Origin: a virus
IMG/VR virus record: IMGVR_UViG_3300005613_000250
Coordinates: 1-32,762 of that record
Strand: one strand, 5' to 3'
DNA length: 32,762 nt
Below, piece by piece: positions 8,372 through 17,568 of the stretch. Within the stretch, counting starts at the first letter, position 1. Each line of letters starts with the position of its first letter. The notes under the pieces are model-generated. The model saw only the letters and a program-made list of their open reading frames with translations. It was not told the DNA's origin and did not search any database. Both the position numbers and the translations under genes were made by a program.

Positions 8372-10207
8372 TTATTTAAAGCCTAGCTGCTTACGCTTTG
8401 CTTTCATTTCTTTTATTAGCTGCTCGTTTTTACGCTGCTCTGCTTTTAACTTTGCTTTAGATTTAGCTAGCGCTTCTGCGTTTGTTGTAGAAAACATAGA
8501 CATCGCCTGGCCCATTATGCTGCTGTTGTCTTCTTTAGTAATCTCTACGTTACGTTCTGTAAGCTCTTTAATCTTAGCCGTAAGCTGGTCACGCTCTGTA
8601 AACTTACCAACCCATGTCTTCTGCACTTTATCTAACTTCTCAGTATAGATTCTAGCGTATTCTGCTTTCATATTGGTGATTGGTACAGGCAATTGTGATG
8701 CTTCAATAGCAGCTTCTTTTCGTGCTTGCTCTACATCACGCATCAAACTAGGATTAATGACTATATCTTTTTGTTCGGCTTTTGTTACTGCGTCGTAAAT
8801 ATTTTTGTACACGTCCTGTTCAAACGCATCTTCAATCTTTTTAGTAGTCGTAGTATGAATGCCTGATACTTCTAGCTCTTTACTGAATGCGTCCTGCTTA
8901 TCCCATGCCGTGTATAAACTACGCTTGATGGCATTAGTTACACCCAAACCTTCAATAGCTTCACGGTCCATTGTGTAAATAATGGTAGGGTCTGTAATAT
9001 ATGCTTCGCCTGATGTTTCCTGGTTTAACTTCTTTTGTCTTTGTAGGCTAACTTTATCTGAGAATGTAAGGAATGGGTCTGACTCAATGTCCATTGTTAG
9101 ATATTCACCAGTAGAATAGTATTCATCACGCTTGCTAGCAGAAATATCATTGTTCTCAGCTTCTTCTTGAGCGTCTAATCTGTTCTGCATGATAATATCA
9201 TTCGATAATAGCTTCTCGAACATATCCTTCTTTTCTAGCCAAAGCGGTGAACCTGCTGGCGCTACCTTCTCCATGTAGTCAATACCAGCACCGTTAGATA
9301 CTGCTTGTTGAGCATTAGCATTGAATACTGATAATTCAATCTTCTTGCTCATTACCTGGATTTTATTTTGCCCTTCAGCTTCACCAATATAACCATTTTC
9401 TACATCGGATTTAACTCTAGCAATGTAACCGCCCATCATATCGCCTAGCCTTGGACTGTAATCAACAGCATTCTTGCCTTCTTGATACATATAGCCATCA
9501 ATTAAGGTTTGCCCTGACGTTGCAATAATCTCTTCTTCTAGGCCCATTAGAGCGGCTTGCGAATTTTCAATGGCTAATGTCTTGGCTTTCTGGTAATCGT
9601 TTAACGTTAGCTGTGCTGCTACACCTGAACCCTGTCTTACCAATGTTGCACCCATGTAAGCTGCTAGCTCTGGTGTAGGCGCATCATCAATCATCTTATC
9701 TGTATACTTCTTGAATATACGAGAAAACTCTGCTGGGTCATCACCAGAAATCATGCGTGCCTGCGCTTTAATCATTGGCAAGCTAGATTCAAATGCGTCT
9801 GCAAATTGCTTGTTAGCAGCTTCGTTATAAACTCTATCTAATCTAAAGAATGAACCTTTTTGTGTTTCTCTACTTGCACCAGTAATAGCTGCTGACTTCT
9901 GGGCCAATAGCTCTTCTACTTTCTTGGTGTCACCTTTCTTATTGGCTTCTTCTAGCTTTACATCTAACTTAGCTAATGCATCATTTAGCTTGTTAGTAGA
10001 TTCTAGTGCGTCACGTGTACCCTCTTGAGCCGCCATTCTATTAGTAATAGTTGCGCCCACTTTGCCTAGAGTTGCTGAAAACTTGTCTAGCTCCGCAGCT
10101 AGCATACTAGCACCCCTAGATTTAACATCTGCAATCACGCTTACACCAGTGTCAATTGGTCTGCTTGATGTTTGCTGTGGTCTGCTTTCGTAACGTTCTA
10201 ACGCCAT
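8372..10207 (-). CDS. Internal virion (ejection) protein, 611 residues
   Basis: AAGGAAA before ATG 10207. The N-terminus MALERYESRPQQTSSRPIDT is followed by long helices (KSRGASMLAAELDKFSATLG; LNDALAKLDVKLEEANKKGD) and a helical body, and a Lys-rich C-terminal coiled coil (LAKSKAKLKAEQRKNEQLIK). Size, helicity and position (after gp14-like, before larger ejection proteins) match T7 gp15-type core proteins that form the periplasmic conduit. No enzyme motif seen. Confidence 0.72.
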   Translation of the reverse strand: MALERYESRPQQTSSRPIDTGVSVIADVKSRGASMLAAELDKFSATLGKVGATITNRMAAQEGTRDALESTNKLNDALAKLDVKLEEANKKGDTKKVEELLAQKSAAITGASRETQKGSFFRLDRVYNEAANKQFADAFESSLPMIKAQARMISGDDPAEFSRIFKKYTDKMIDDAPTPELAAYMGATLVRQGSGVAAQLTLNDYQKAKTLAIENSQAALMGLEEEIIATSGQTLIDGYMYQEGKNAVDYSPRLGDMMGGYIARVKSDVENGYIGEAEGQNKIQVMSKKIELSVFNANAQQAVSNGAGIDYMEKVAPAGSPLWLEKKDMFEKLLSNDIIMQNRLDAQEEAENNDISASKRDEYYSTGEYLTMDIESDPFLTFSDKVSLQRQKKLNQETSGEAYITDPTIIYTMDREAIEGLGVTNAIKRSLYTAWDKQDAFSKELEVSGIHTTTTKKIEDAFEQDVYKNIYDAVTKAEQKDIVINPSLMRDVEQARKEAAIEASQLPVPITNMKAEYARIYTEKLDKVQKTWVGKFTERDQLTAKIKELTERNVEITKEDNSSIMGQAMSMFSTTNAEALAKSKAKLKAEQRKNEQLIKEMKAKRKQLGFK

Positions 10208-10219
10208 GTTATTTCCTTT

Positions 10220-10723
10220 TTAAAACAGTGAGCCAACAAAGTTAAGCACCGCACCTTTATCTGCTGCATTTGCCGCTTTTCTTGCCTGTTCAATATTTTG
10301 TAATGCGCCTTTGTAATAACTCTCTGATTGACGCTTGTAGCCTTGCTCTTCAAACTGACCAATAGCTTTTGCAAACTCTGTATCGTACTGTAAGTTAGCC
10401 AAATCACCCTGCATTACAGCTTGCACTGAACCACCTGCAAAGCTTCTGTTACTGCTTGCTGTTTCTACTGCGTTTTGCTGTTGTGTCTTATTGTAGTATT
10501 GGTTTAACGCATTTGACTGGTTTTGTGCCGTTAATAATGCCATTTCACCTGCAATAAATGCCTGTGTTGACTGGTCCATCATGGTTGTTGAATCTTGTAG
10601 CTGTGATTCAAAACGCATCATGTTTGCTTCTCTAGCTAAAGTAAGCTCTGCAAAACCAACTCCTGCATTCGCTATCTGCGCCCACGGCACACTACTACCT
10701 GAGCTGCCTGTTTTACCTGCCAT
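10220..10723 (-). CDS. Internal virion protein, T7 gp14-like
   Basis: 167 residues beginning MAGKTGSSGSSVPWAQIANA. It is helical and Gln/Ala/Asn-rich (GEMALLTAQNQSNALNQYYN, FAGGSVQAVMQGDLANLQYD) with a C-terminal helix KAANAADKGAVLNFVGSLF. This is the composition and gene position of gp14-type core proteins, which are ejected first and make the outer-membrane pore. The start overlaps the nozzle stop. The S-F-A-G-G-S-V-Q segment is characteristic of this family. Confidence 0.75.
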   Translation of the reverse strand: MAGKTGSSGSSVPWAQIANAGVGFAELTLAREANMMRFESQLQDSTTMMDQSTQAFIAGEMALLTAQNQSNALNQYYNKTQQQNAVETASSNRSFAGGSVQAVMQGDLANLQYDTEFAKAIGQFEEQGYKRQSESYYKGALQNIEQARKAANAADKGAVLNFVGSLF

Positions 10724-12711
10724 TAGTAGATTACCTCTAACTCAATTGACCGTATATAGAACGGCAATGGTTGCTCTTGTGTTAATGTGATGTCTAATCT
10801 TCTTGCATAACCTAAGAATCTGAATGACTTTACACCAGTAAACGGCTCTAAACTTGCATCTAGTGGCGTAATTAGCTGTCTAGTCTGTGATTGCACTTGA
10901 TTAACCGCACCACCAATAGTATCTAAATAGTCAATAATAACTTCACCAAAGCGTTTCTTCTTGTTGATATAGTTACCACCCTTAGTATCTGGCGCTTCTG
11001 GCAATGTTGTTATAGTTGATGTAAACGCTAAACCTATCTCAGCTCTTAACGCTGGTCTGGTTAATGTAATTGAGTTTGTACCGCTTGTATCATTTACTGT
11101 TACATTTTCTTGCACGTTAAAGTCATAAGTAACTGCCATTGGCATTAGTCCAGCATTGCCTTGTATGTTAGTTGTAATACTGCTAATCGTGCCTGCATTT
11201 AAAACCGCTGTATGGATAACATCGTCGCCTAAATTAACAACATCGTTAGCGTCGTGCGTAACATTATCAAAGTTTGCTGAGCTACCAATATTTACACTAG
11301 CATGGTCCGTGTATACAGTATCATCAAGCTTTTCAACATAGTAACTACCATTGCGCTTAACCAGGAAAAACACGCCTTCATTAATAACAATAACGTCTTT
11401 AAACTCGCCCTGTGTCGTAAATTCGGTCCAGCCTGATATGTTTTCTAGTCGGTTTGTATTCCATACAGCCACTTTACCATCAGCATTTACAACGTATACA
11501 AAGTCTGATACATCGTTTAACGTGCCTTTAACTGCACTCATTGAAATAGGGTCGTTAATTAAATGGCTTGCTGTTAATGATGCCGTAGGTGAAATATAAC
11601 CATCTTCATCTAATGAGTAGATTAATGAACGGATTGACTTACCACTAGAATCAACATACAGACTTGAACCATCAATATTGATAGGTCGTATTCTTTTTGA
11701 ACCGTAGCCTGTCTGTTCTTTCCAGCCTGAATCAGTCGGAGTAATGTATTCTGATGTGTTAATAAATTCTCTGTTAGTCGTATATACTTGCAAGCTACGA
11801 CCAGCATTAATGTTTACAATCTTGTTGTAATCGCCTGTTTCAATAATATCAAATACACCAAAGTCTTCTTCACCAGTACCTAGTCTAAAATCAAAATATG
11901 CATTAATCTTAGAGCCAAATACCGCAGTGCCTAATGCTTTAGTACCAGCCAACCATAAACGCTGTCCAAAGAAACAAGCCGTACTAGGATAGCCACGTGT
12001 TGCTGAGAATACCGCTTCACCCCAAGCTACTACATCGTAATTGGTAGAGTTGGCAAAGTTCTCATTATCTAGCCTGACGCTAGTTCTAGTTACTTTTGCT
12101 CGATAGTAAGTTTCATCTGTACCATTGACGTTATTGCCATCAATGTTATAAACAATATCACCGACTGCAATAGTATTAATTTCTAGCGGCTCGCCTGTAT
12201 TTACCCATTTAGCATCTGGTCTTGGTGTGTTATCAAAAGCATATTTACTAGCCTGGATTGTAATTGTCTGCAATGACCAGTCTGTATCATCTAGCGCATT
12301 TCTTACTAAGCTAACTGGAGCAAAGTCTTCATGCACAATAATTGCAGTATCTAAGTATTGCACAATATCAAAGTCACGCAATTCAGCAAGCGTAGTAATT
12401 TGCGGCATTGCAACAGTAGCTTTTAATGTCTTACCTTGCAAATAAACCTGAACCTGTCCAACAGAAAACACAAGCACGTATGATTCAGCAGCGCTTGCTT
12501 CAAATTTTTCAATGCGTGCTTCATTTACCCCAACATAAGCGCCTTCATGCTTGTTAAGGCCACCACGTCTTTTCAATCCGCCAAACGGACTGATTACAAC
12601 GTTCTCAGCCCTAGCAACCGAAGCTTCATATTTATCTATACCAACTCGTGAATGCAAGCTAGGTGAAATCTCACCCCCTGTCATATTGTTGTGTAGATAT
12701 AGAGCGCCCAT
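10723..12711 (-). CDS. Tail tubular protein B (nozzle, T7 gp12-like)
   Basis: 662 residues. There is no clear ribosome site; the start is reached by TAATG coupling to the adaptor gene. The opening LHNNMTGGEISPSLHSRVGI, then DKYEASVARAENVVISPFGG and LKRRGG is the well-known start of podoviral nozzle/tail-stabilising proteins. The body is beta-propeller-like (repeated YPSTACFFGQRLWLAGTKAL, WNTNRLENISGWTEF). The C-terminus is a beta domain (FTGVKSFRFLGYARRLDITL). It forms the tail tube end and docks the fibres. The stop overlaps the next start (TAATG). Confidence 0.92.
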   Translation of the reverse strand: MGALYLHNNMTGGEISPSLHSRVGIDKYEASVARAENVVISPFGGLKRRGGLNKHEGAYVGVNEARIEKFEASAAESYVLVFSVGQVQVYLQGKTLKATVAMPQITTLAELRDFDIVQYLDTAIIVHEDFAPVSLVRNALDDTDWSLQTITIQASKYAFDNTPRPDAKWVNTGEPLEINTIAVGDIVYNIDGNNVNGTDETYYRAKVTRTSVRLDNENFANSTNYDVVAWGEAVFSATRGYPSTACFFGQRLWLAGTKALGTAVFGSKINAYFDFRLGTGEEDFGVFDIIETGDYNKIVNINAGRSLQVYTTNREFINTSEYITPTDSGWKEQTGYGSKRIRPINIDGSSLYVDSSGKSIRSLIYSLDEDGYISPTASLTASHLINDPISMSAVKGTLNDVSDFVYVVNADGKVAVWNTNRLENISGWTEFTTQGEFKDVIVINEGVFFLVKRNGSYYVEKLDDTVYTDHASVNIGSSANFDNVTHDANDVVNLGDDVIHTAVLNAGTISSITTNIQGNAGLMPMAVTYDFNVQENVTVNDTSGTNSITLTRPALRAEIGLAFTSTITTLPEAPDTKGGNYINKKKRFGEVIIDYLDTIGGAVNQVQSQTRQLITPLDASLEPFTGVKSFRFLGYARRLDITLTQEQPLPFYIRSIELEVIY

Positions 12712-13271
12712 TAATTAAATCTCGCATCAATAAACGGTTTACTAACAATGTCTTTAGTCGGTGTCTGTCTAGCGTCTAAGTGTCTTGCTTTGCGAATAGC
12801 ACGCTCATATAGGCCCATATATAAACTAGCCTTGTCAATGTCACCAGTAACAGGAATTGCTAGCTTAGATGCCATCATTAGCTCTAACGCATTGGCAAAG
12901 TAATAAGGCGCTTTGTTGATGTCTGTATTAGCTACATATTCGATATATACTGACTGGCTACTTGATTGCAGCTCATTACCAATAATATCGTAGTCACTTG
13001 AATCTGCATTAATAAGTCTTAACAAATCAGTAGGTAAACTAAATGCATAGTCGTATGTATTGATAGGCGCAGCTTGCTTTCTAGCTAACTGTACTTTCTT
13101 GCGTGCAAAATTCCAATCGTACGATTCTAAGACGTTCTGATATGCGTTTTCAAATAAGTTAGATGCTGCTACTGTACCAGCGTCTGCACCTGATAAGTCA
13201 GAAATAGGCTCTGCGCCTAGCATGATTAGAGCATTTGAACAAATTGAAATTACTGATTGATTACCAGCCAT
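12711..13271 (-). CDS. Tail tubular protein A (adaptor, T7 gp11-like)
   Basis: 186 residues, AAGGGGAAAG before ATG 13271. SVISICSNALIMLGAEPISD, then FENAYQNVLESYDWNFARKK and LPTDLLRLINADSSDYD are the conserved features of podoviral gp11-like adaptors that join the portal to the nozzle. The C-terminal helix ends in KASLYMGLYERAIRKARHLD. Its stop overlaps the next start (TAATG). Confidence 0.9.
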   Translation of the reverse strand: MAGNQSVISICSNALIMLGAEPISDLSGADAGTVAASNLFENAYQNVLESYDWNFARKKVQLARKQAAPINTYDYAFSLPTDLLRLINADSSDYDIIGNELQSSSQSVYIEYVANTDINKAPYYFANALELMMASKLAIPVTGDIDKASLYMGLYERAIRKARHLDARQTPTKDIVSKPFIDARFN

Positions 13272-13297
13272 TTACTTTCCCCTTAATAGGTGTGCAA

Positions 13298-13321
13298 ATA
13301 ACCACCCCGAAAGGTGGCTAT
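13298..13321 (-). terminator. Hairpin after the capsid gene, probable partial terminator
   Basis: ATAGCCACC and GGTGGTTAT form nine pairs (one G-T) around loop TTTCGG on the minus strand, followed by TTTGC. It lies between the capsid stop and the tail-tube A gene. The weak T-run suggests partial termination, which would give more capsid than tail mRNA, or 3'-end protection. Confidence 0.65.
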
Positions 13322-13332
13322 AAACTCAACTA

Positions 13333-14163
13333 CTACTTAGTGCGGTCGTAGTTTACTTTAACTAAACCGTCAGCGTCGATTCCAACAGCTCCAGCTTTTA
13401 ACATACCCATTGATAGGTAAGATGCTTTGTGAGCAACCCAGTCAACCTGAGTCTTCATCAATGCTTCTGCATAACCAACAGACGGCATATGCCATGCTAA
13501 ACCTGAAACAGTGTCAGTAGCTAACGGTAAACCACCTTCAGCACGTGTACCAATACGCTTAAAGTTGAAGCCCATGAACGAGTTGATGTCGCCCTGTACT
13601 AAAGCTTTAACAGTATTGTAGTCTGATGATGTGATTGTAGTATCAGCTAATAACTGACGTAAACCTGTGTGGTCGATAAGCATATAACGCTCTTCTTCTG
13701 GTGCTTCAACAGCATCAAAGAATTCTTTAGCTTCACCAAGTTTAGCTAGTGTTAGTCCAGTTGTTCCAACCGCAACTTCATTAGTCGCTGCTGAATCAAT
13801 TGCATCAATAATTAGCTGGTCTTGACGACGACCTAAAGCGCCTGCAATAGTACGTGCTAACTGATTTACTTCCTGGAAGTTTACACCTGCCTGGTTGAAG
13901 ATGTCAGTGTACTCTGGAGCTTCATAATCTGTAAGCGTACATTGCTTTAGAGAGTGAGCTACGTTCATTGGTACTACGTCAGCTGAAGCGCCTGCACGTG
14001 CAGTAGCTTGACCTTTACCCATTAAACGGAAGTCATACTTCTCAGCAGTAATTCCTGTTCGTAGAGTAACGCAGTCACGTAGAGTTGATTGTAGTGCTTG
14101 GTATTCGTGTTTTACTTGTGAGTCAAATAACTCAACTTGTACTGAACTTAATGTGTTTGACAT
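13333..14163 (-). CDS. Major capsid protein (HK97 fold)
   Basis: 276 residues, AGGAGA seven bases before ATG. It begins MSNTLSSVQVELFDSQVKHE and contains RARAGASADVVPMN-type loop sequence (GKGQATARAGASADVVPMNV), YEAPEYTDIFNQAGVNFQEV, and the central IAGALGRRQDQLIIDAIDSA. This is the pattern of the small HK97-type capsids common in marine and freshwater podoviruses (Phage_capsid_2-like). The late part has GFNFKRIGTRAEGGLPLATD and WVAHKASYLSMGMLKAGAVG. It has its own promoter and is followed by a hairpin, so it can be made at a higher level than its neighbours. Confidence 0.9.
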   Translation of the reverse strand: MSNTLSSVQVELFDSQVKHEYQALQSTLRDCVTLRTGITAEKYDFRLMGKGQATARAGASADVVPMNVAHSLKQCTLTDYEAPEYTDIFNQAGVNFQEVNQLARTIAGALGRRQDQLIIDAIDSAATNEVAVGTTGLTLAKLGEAKEFFDAVEAPEEERYMLIDHTGLRQLLADTTITSSDYNTVKALVQGDINSFMGFNFKRIGTRAEGGLPLATDTVSGLAWHMPSVGYAEALMKTQVDWVAHKASYLSMGMLKAGAVGIDADGLVKVNYDRTK

Positions 14164-14202
14164 GATAATCTCCTAAATGAAAGTCAAAACTAAAATTTCC
14201 AT

Positions 14203-14309
14203 CTAAGAGTTTTTAGGTATCCTGATATTAGGCTAATCACTCTTAGTGATGCGGCTATTGCCACGGGTCTTGCTAATACCAGGCTCTCTGTTATAGATAT
14301 AAATATCTA
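14203..14309 (-). ncRNA. Structured leader RNA of the capsid mRNA (three-way junction)
   Basis: In the minus-strand transcript P1 (plus 14273-14283 with 14221-14231) is 11 pairs with one G-U. P2 (14260-14264 with 14251-14255, loop AAUA) is five pairs with one U-G. P3 (14245-14250 with 14236-14241, loop AAG) is six pairs. P2 and P3 abut, forming a three-way junction. A further hairpin (14294-14309) lies upstream. CUAAGAGU in P3 can instead pair with ACUCUUAG at plus 14203-14210. The whole 14164-14368 stretch has no gene. Confidence 0.55.
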
Positions 14310-14331
14310 AAGAAAGGTGTCTGATGTGTTT

Positions 14332-14361
14332 ATTATAACTATATGAAAACGTTATTGTAAA
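14332..14361 (-). promoter_or_regulatory. Sigma70-like promoter for the capsid gene
   Basis: Minus strand TTTACA (plus 14356-14361), 18-base spacer, TATAAT (plus 14332-14337, exact). It lies seven bases after the scaffold stop and gives a leader of about 160 bases before the capsid ATG. Confidence 0.75.
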
Positions 14362-14368
14362 TTATTTT

Positions 14369-15112
14369 TTAACCTACTGAACGTGCCCACTGGTCTTGTA
14401 CCCATTTGGCGTATTCAGGATTAGATTCAACCTTCTTACGCCCATAATCATCTTTAGCATTTGTGATTTCGTTTAGGTAGTCTTTAGTTAATGCTGGTTG
14501 CTGCATTTGTGTATCTACTGGAGCTTGTACACTTGCACCTTTCATTAACGATTCTAACGCTTCTACATGGGCCGCTGAAGCAAACATATCTGCCATAACA
14601 TCTTCATTAATGTTATTCGCCTTACCCCAATCTCTTAGGTTATCTAAGCGTGCATCTGCGTTTGGTCCTAGCTTTTGTAATTCAGCTTCATAGTATTGAT
14701 TCTGCTGTGCTGTTGTCTGCTCGTTATACTTCTCAAGCAAAGATGACAAACCTTCTTGTGATAGGTTGCTATCTTTGGCCCAGTCTGTAACCCAGTCACC
14801 AGCTTCAATGCCTTCTGGAATTTCATACTCATCTGGTGCGCCACTAAAAGAACCAAAACGCTGCTGTAAGTGCGTGTAAGCTTTTTCTAAATCACCAACC
14901 GTCTTGTACTTACCGCTTAATGATTCTACGCCTAACGCTGTTAAGTCTGCTGCTTTAATATCATAACCACTTAATGACTTGGCAATATCTTCAGGCATAG
15001 CTTGCTTTGGTGTAACATCACCGCTAAAACCTGGTTGATTACTGCCTTGTGCTGCTGACATATCTACGTTTTGTTCTACTGCTGCTTCAATGGGAGCTTG
15101 TGCTGTATCCAT
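14369..15112 (-). CDS. Capsid scaffolding protein
   Basis: 247 residues, AAGGTGG before ATG 15112. It is acidic and Gln/Ala-rich, with a disordered N-terminus (QAPIEAAVEQNVDMSAAQGS), DLEKAYTHLQQRFGSFSGAP and YEIPEGIEAGDWVTDWAKDS, and a helical middle and C-terminus. This is the usual composition and position (just before the capsid gene) of podoviral scaffolds such as T7 gp9. It directs capsid assembly and is then released. The stop is followed by the capsid promoter. Confidence 0.85.
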   Translation of the reverse strand: MDTAQAPIEAAVEQNVDMSAAQGSNQPGFSGDVTPKQAMPEDIAKSLSGYDIKAADLTALGVESLSGKYKTVGDLEKAYTHLQQRFGSFSGAPDEYEIPEGIEAGDWVTDWAKDSNLSQEGLSSLLEKYNEQTTAQQNQYYEAELQKLGPNADARLDNLRDWGKANNINEDVMADMFASAAHVEALESLMKGASVQAPVDTQMQQPALTKDYLNEITNAKDDYGRKKVESNPEYAKWVQDQWARSVG

Positions 15113-15123
15113 TTTTTACCACC

Positions 15124-15768
15124 TTATTTTTTTTCTAAAATTACTTTGCTTGACAAAATATCTACTGTTCCAGCTGAGTCAGACTTAGCATGAATTTCTA
15201 CCCATGCTTCACCTGATGCACTGTTAATTGTTGTATCTAAATGTGCTTGTGTAATGACAAATGCACTGCCATCAGATACTCGAATAGGCTTTGACGTTCC
15301 ATTACATATATAAACTGGTACTTGACCTGATGCGGCATCTTGACCATTCAAATAGTATGTAAACGTTACTTCACGACCATTATCGCCTGCAATTGTTCCG
15401 AATACTGTTGATACATAAACGCCTGGTGCTGTAATGATAAAACGCTTATTAGCTACATCATAGCTCATAAATCCATTTGTTTCAGTACCAACCAATACAT
15501 CTGGTGCAAACTCAATCTTGCTAAACGAAGTGGTAAGTGATAAAGGAATGTTTGCGTCTGTATTATTTACTAGCAAACCTTTACTTGCTGCTTCTGTTTG
15601 CAATACTGCTACGTCAGCTTCTAAAGCATCAGCACGCAGCTCAACAGGCGACACACTATCAATAACATACTGCTTCGTCGCTACTGAGCTGTTTAAATTT
15701 GTATCACCAATCTTAACGTCAGGGATTTCACCTGAGCTTAAAATCTGTCTTAACTCTCTATCAGCCAT
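15124..15768 (-). CDS. Jelly-roll (C1q/TNF-like) virion protein, candidate head fibre
   Basis: 214 residues. The N-terminus (RELRQILSSGEIPDVKIGD, then SVATKQYVIDSVSPVELRAD) includes a short coiled coil. Residues of about 85-214 form a beta-sandwich with the C1q-like run FIITAPGVYVSTVFGTIAGD and GREVTFTYYLNGQDAA. Such trimeric domains occur in phage head fibres, decoration proteins and spikes. Its site between portal and scaffold, away from the tail genes, favours a head fibre or decoration role. GGAG lies eight bases before the TAATG start. Confidence 0.6.
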   Translation of the reverse strand: MADRELRQILSSGEIPDVKIGDTNLNSSVATKQYVIDSVSPVELRADALEADVAVLQTEAASKGLLVNNTDANIPLSLTTSFSKIEFAPDVLVGTETNGFMSYDVANKRFIITAPGVYVSTVFGTIAGDNGREVTFTYYLNGQDAASGQVPVYICNGTSKPIRVSDGSAFVITQAHLDTTINSASGEAWVEIHAKSDSAGTVDILSSKVILEKK

Positions 15769-15962
15769 TACTTATTCTCCAGTATGCGCTTAATCATCAT
15801 TATTAAATCTGCTCGGCCCTGACGTTTACCAATCTCAAGCAAGCTTTCTGTGTTGGCAATACTAATTAGCACGTTACGGTCATATAGGTGGTCCAGCAAT
15901 CTCTTACCTTCATCACTGCCAAACACGTGCTTAATTAGCTTCTCAATGTCTTTATTGTCCAT
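15768..15962 (-). CDS. Bbp19-like small head protein, 64 residues
   Basis: ATG 15962 overlaps the portal stop by 11 bases; its stop overlaps the next start as TAATG. The pattern HVFGSDEGKRLLDHLYDRNV, then IGKRQGRADLIMMIKRIL matches the short Bbp19-like phage family (F-x-s-x-x-G-x-x-v-L-x-x-L ... e/k-G-x-R/G-x-x-v-x-x-I). These proteins lie between portal and scaffold in many podoviruses. Exact role unknown. Confidence 0.7.
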   Translation of the reverse strand: MDNKDIEKLIKHVFGSDEGKRLLDHLYDRNVLISIANTESLLEIGKRQGRADLIMMIKRILENK

Positions 15963-17568
15963 TCACCATACCTCTAGCTAGCTCTTGCTCTGCCCTTGCT
16001 TCACCTTTAGCCATTTCAATCTGTGATGCACTATCCGCTTGAGCTTGCTGCTCTGCTTGTTGCATCTGCATCATTTGCTGCTGTTGCTTGAGCTGTTCCA
16101 TTTCCATTTCTTCTTTAGACTTCAATAGATTTAGTGGCAAGTTTAAACGGTTAAAGATTTCTTTAGGCACATCATTCCATTTGACTGCGTTATGACTTTG
16201 CTCTGGTAGTCCAGTTAGAATCATTTGCAATCCTGTTACCATGTCTTGTAACTGTGCTGAGTCCTGCATTCTACTAGCTGGGGACATATACTTGACTTTA
16301 ATCAACTTACCGTCAGCTTTAATGTTAGCAATCTTACCTGCTTTCTTTAGTCGATAGATAGCACCATCAACAATAGGACGTACAAACTCTGTTAAAAAGT
16401 TACCTGTCGCTGCTGCTGTTGCTTCACTGTTATCATTTTGTCTAATCTGCATTTCTGTTGCTGTACGTACTGGTGTTTCTTCAATATCACCAAATACACC
16501 ATCTAACAGGGCCTTATCTACAATTGACTGGTAGTAACGCACGCCTTCCATCTGGATAGGTGTACCGCTGTTTACATTAAGCTGTCGAATAGTTGGATTA
16601 GCATTGTCATTAGAATCTACTGGAATAGTAGTCGCTGGATTAACTTTGATTGTACTTGTGTTAAAGATACCGTCATCAGCAGCAGTAAAGATAGGTGCAT
16701 TGTAAGCGTCTGAAATAAGCATAAACTTAACACGCTCGTTCAATGTCTTAATATCTTTAATTGCACGCATAACACGTCCACGGCCATACACTTCGCCCGC
16801 CATTGTTTGCTCTCTAAAGATTACCCAGCTAGATACTTCTTGCTTCATCTGGTAAACAAAACGGTTTTGGTCAGGAATAATTAAGAATGAATAATAACCA
16901 GCATCAACTGATTCATCTTTAATCTCACCTTCAATTAGTGTAATAAGCTCATGCGGTGTATCTTTCTGCTTACGGATAATGTCATCACCCCATTTGCCTG
17001 CGCCTTTAGGGAATGTTGTATCTAAGTCACCTGCTGGTATCTCAAACTCTCTGTATACGTTCTGCAATAAACCTAAGCGGCTTTTCTCCAGGACCAGCTC
17101 ACTGGTTGGTACAGCTCGGTAGTTTAAGAATGTATCAATGCCATCACCATCTTCTTGAATGATTGCACCTGTTGAGATACCTGCGTCTAAGAATGCCTGT
17201 TGTGCTTGGCCCACTAAGTTAGAGTTGCTGATATTCTCGAATAAAATATCTGTCATCATGCTTAGCTGCTGATTGATACGCTCTTCATCGCCTTCTGCAA
17301 CATCGCTGCCTGCTTCTAGTGCAATCCACTTTTTAGTGGGTGGAATAAGCTGCATAACCATCTTGTTAGCATAACGCTGTAAAGCATTAATTGCTGTTGA
17401 ATCATATACTCGCTCTTGCGTGTCCTGTCCTGGTGAACGCTTATCAAATAAGTTACCTTCAGGGTAAGCATACTCGTAGCAATCTCTAAGACGTGTACGC
17501 CAAAGCTCTTTATTCTTTTTGGCTTCGTTAAAGCGTCTTAATACAGACTTAATCTCAAGCTGTTTCAT
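15952..17568 (-). CDS. Portal (head-tail connector) protein, T7 gp8-like
   Basis: 538 residues, AAAGGTGG before ATG 17568. The family opening (ELWRTRLRDCYEYAYPEGNL, then YDSTAINALQRYANKMVMQL and IPPTKKWIALEAG) is that of the podoviral head-to-tail connecting protein (PF12236). Further conserved stretches are YREFEIPAGDLDTTFP, GRGRVMRAIKDIKTLNERVK and ETPVRTATEMQIRQND. The C-terminal 80 residues are a Gln/Met/Glu barrel helix. Twelve copies form the channel for DNA packaging and ejection. Confidence 0.93.
   Translation of the reverse strand: MKQLEIKSVLRRFNEAKKNKELWRTRLRDCYEYAYPEGNLFDKRSPGQDTQERVYDSTAINALQRYANKMVMQLIPPTKKWIALEAGSDVAEGDEERINQQLSMMTDILFENISNSNLVGQAQQAFLDAGISTGAIIQEDGDGIDTFLNYRAVPTSELVLEKSRLGLLQNVYREFEIPAGDLDTTFPKGAGKWGDDIIRKQKDTPHELITLIEGEIKDESVDAGYYSFLIIPDQNRFVYQMKQEVSSWVIFREQTMAGEVYGRGRVMRAIKDIKTLNERVKFMLISDAYNAPIFTAADDGIFNTSTIKVNPATTIPVDSNDNANPTIRQLNVNSGTPIQMEGVRYYQSIVDKALLDGVFGDIEETPVRTATEMQIRQNDNSEATAAATGNFLTEFVRPIVDGAIYRLKKAGKIANIKADGKLIKVKYMSPASRMQDSAQLQDMVTGLQMILTGLPEQSHNAVKWNDVPKEIFNRLNLPLNLLKSKEEMEMEQLKQQQQMMQMQQAEQQAQADSASQIEMAKGEARAEQELARGMVNGQ

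Noticed and set aside
14221-14283. Hammerhead ribozyme or tRNA in the capsid leader
   Set aside because: It has a three-way junction but lacks CUGAUGA and GAAA core sequences. It also lacks tRNA arms of correct length and a T-loop.
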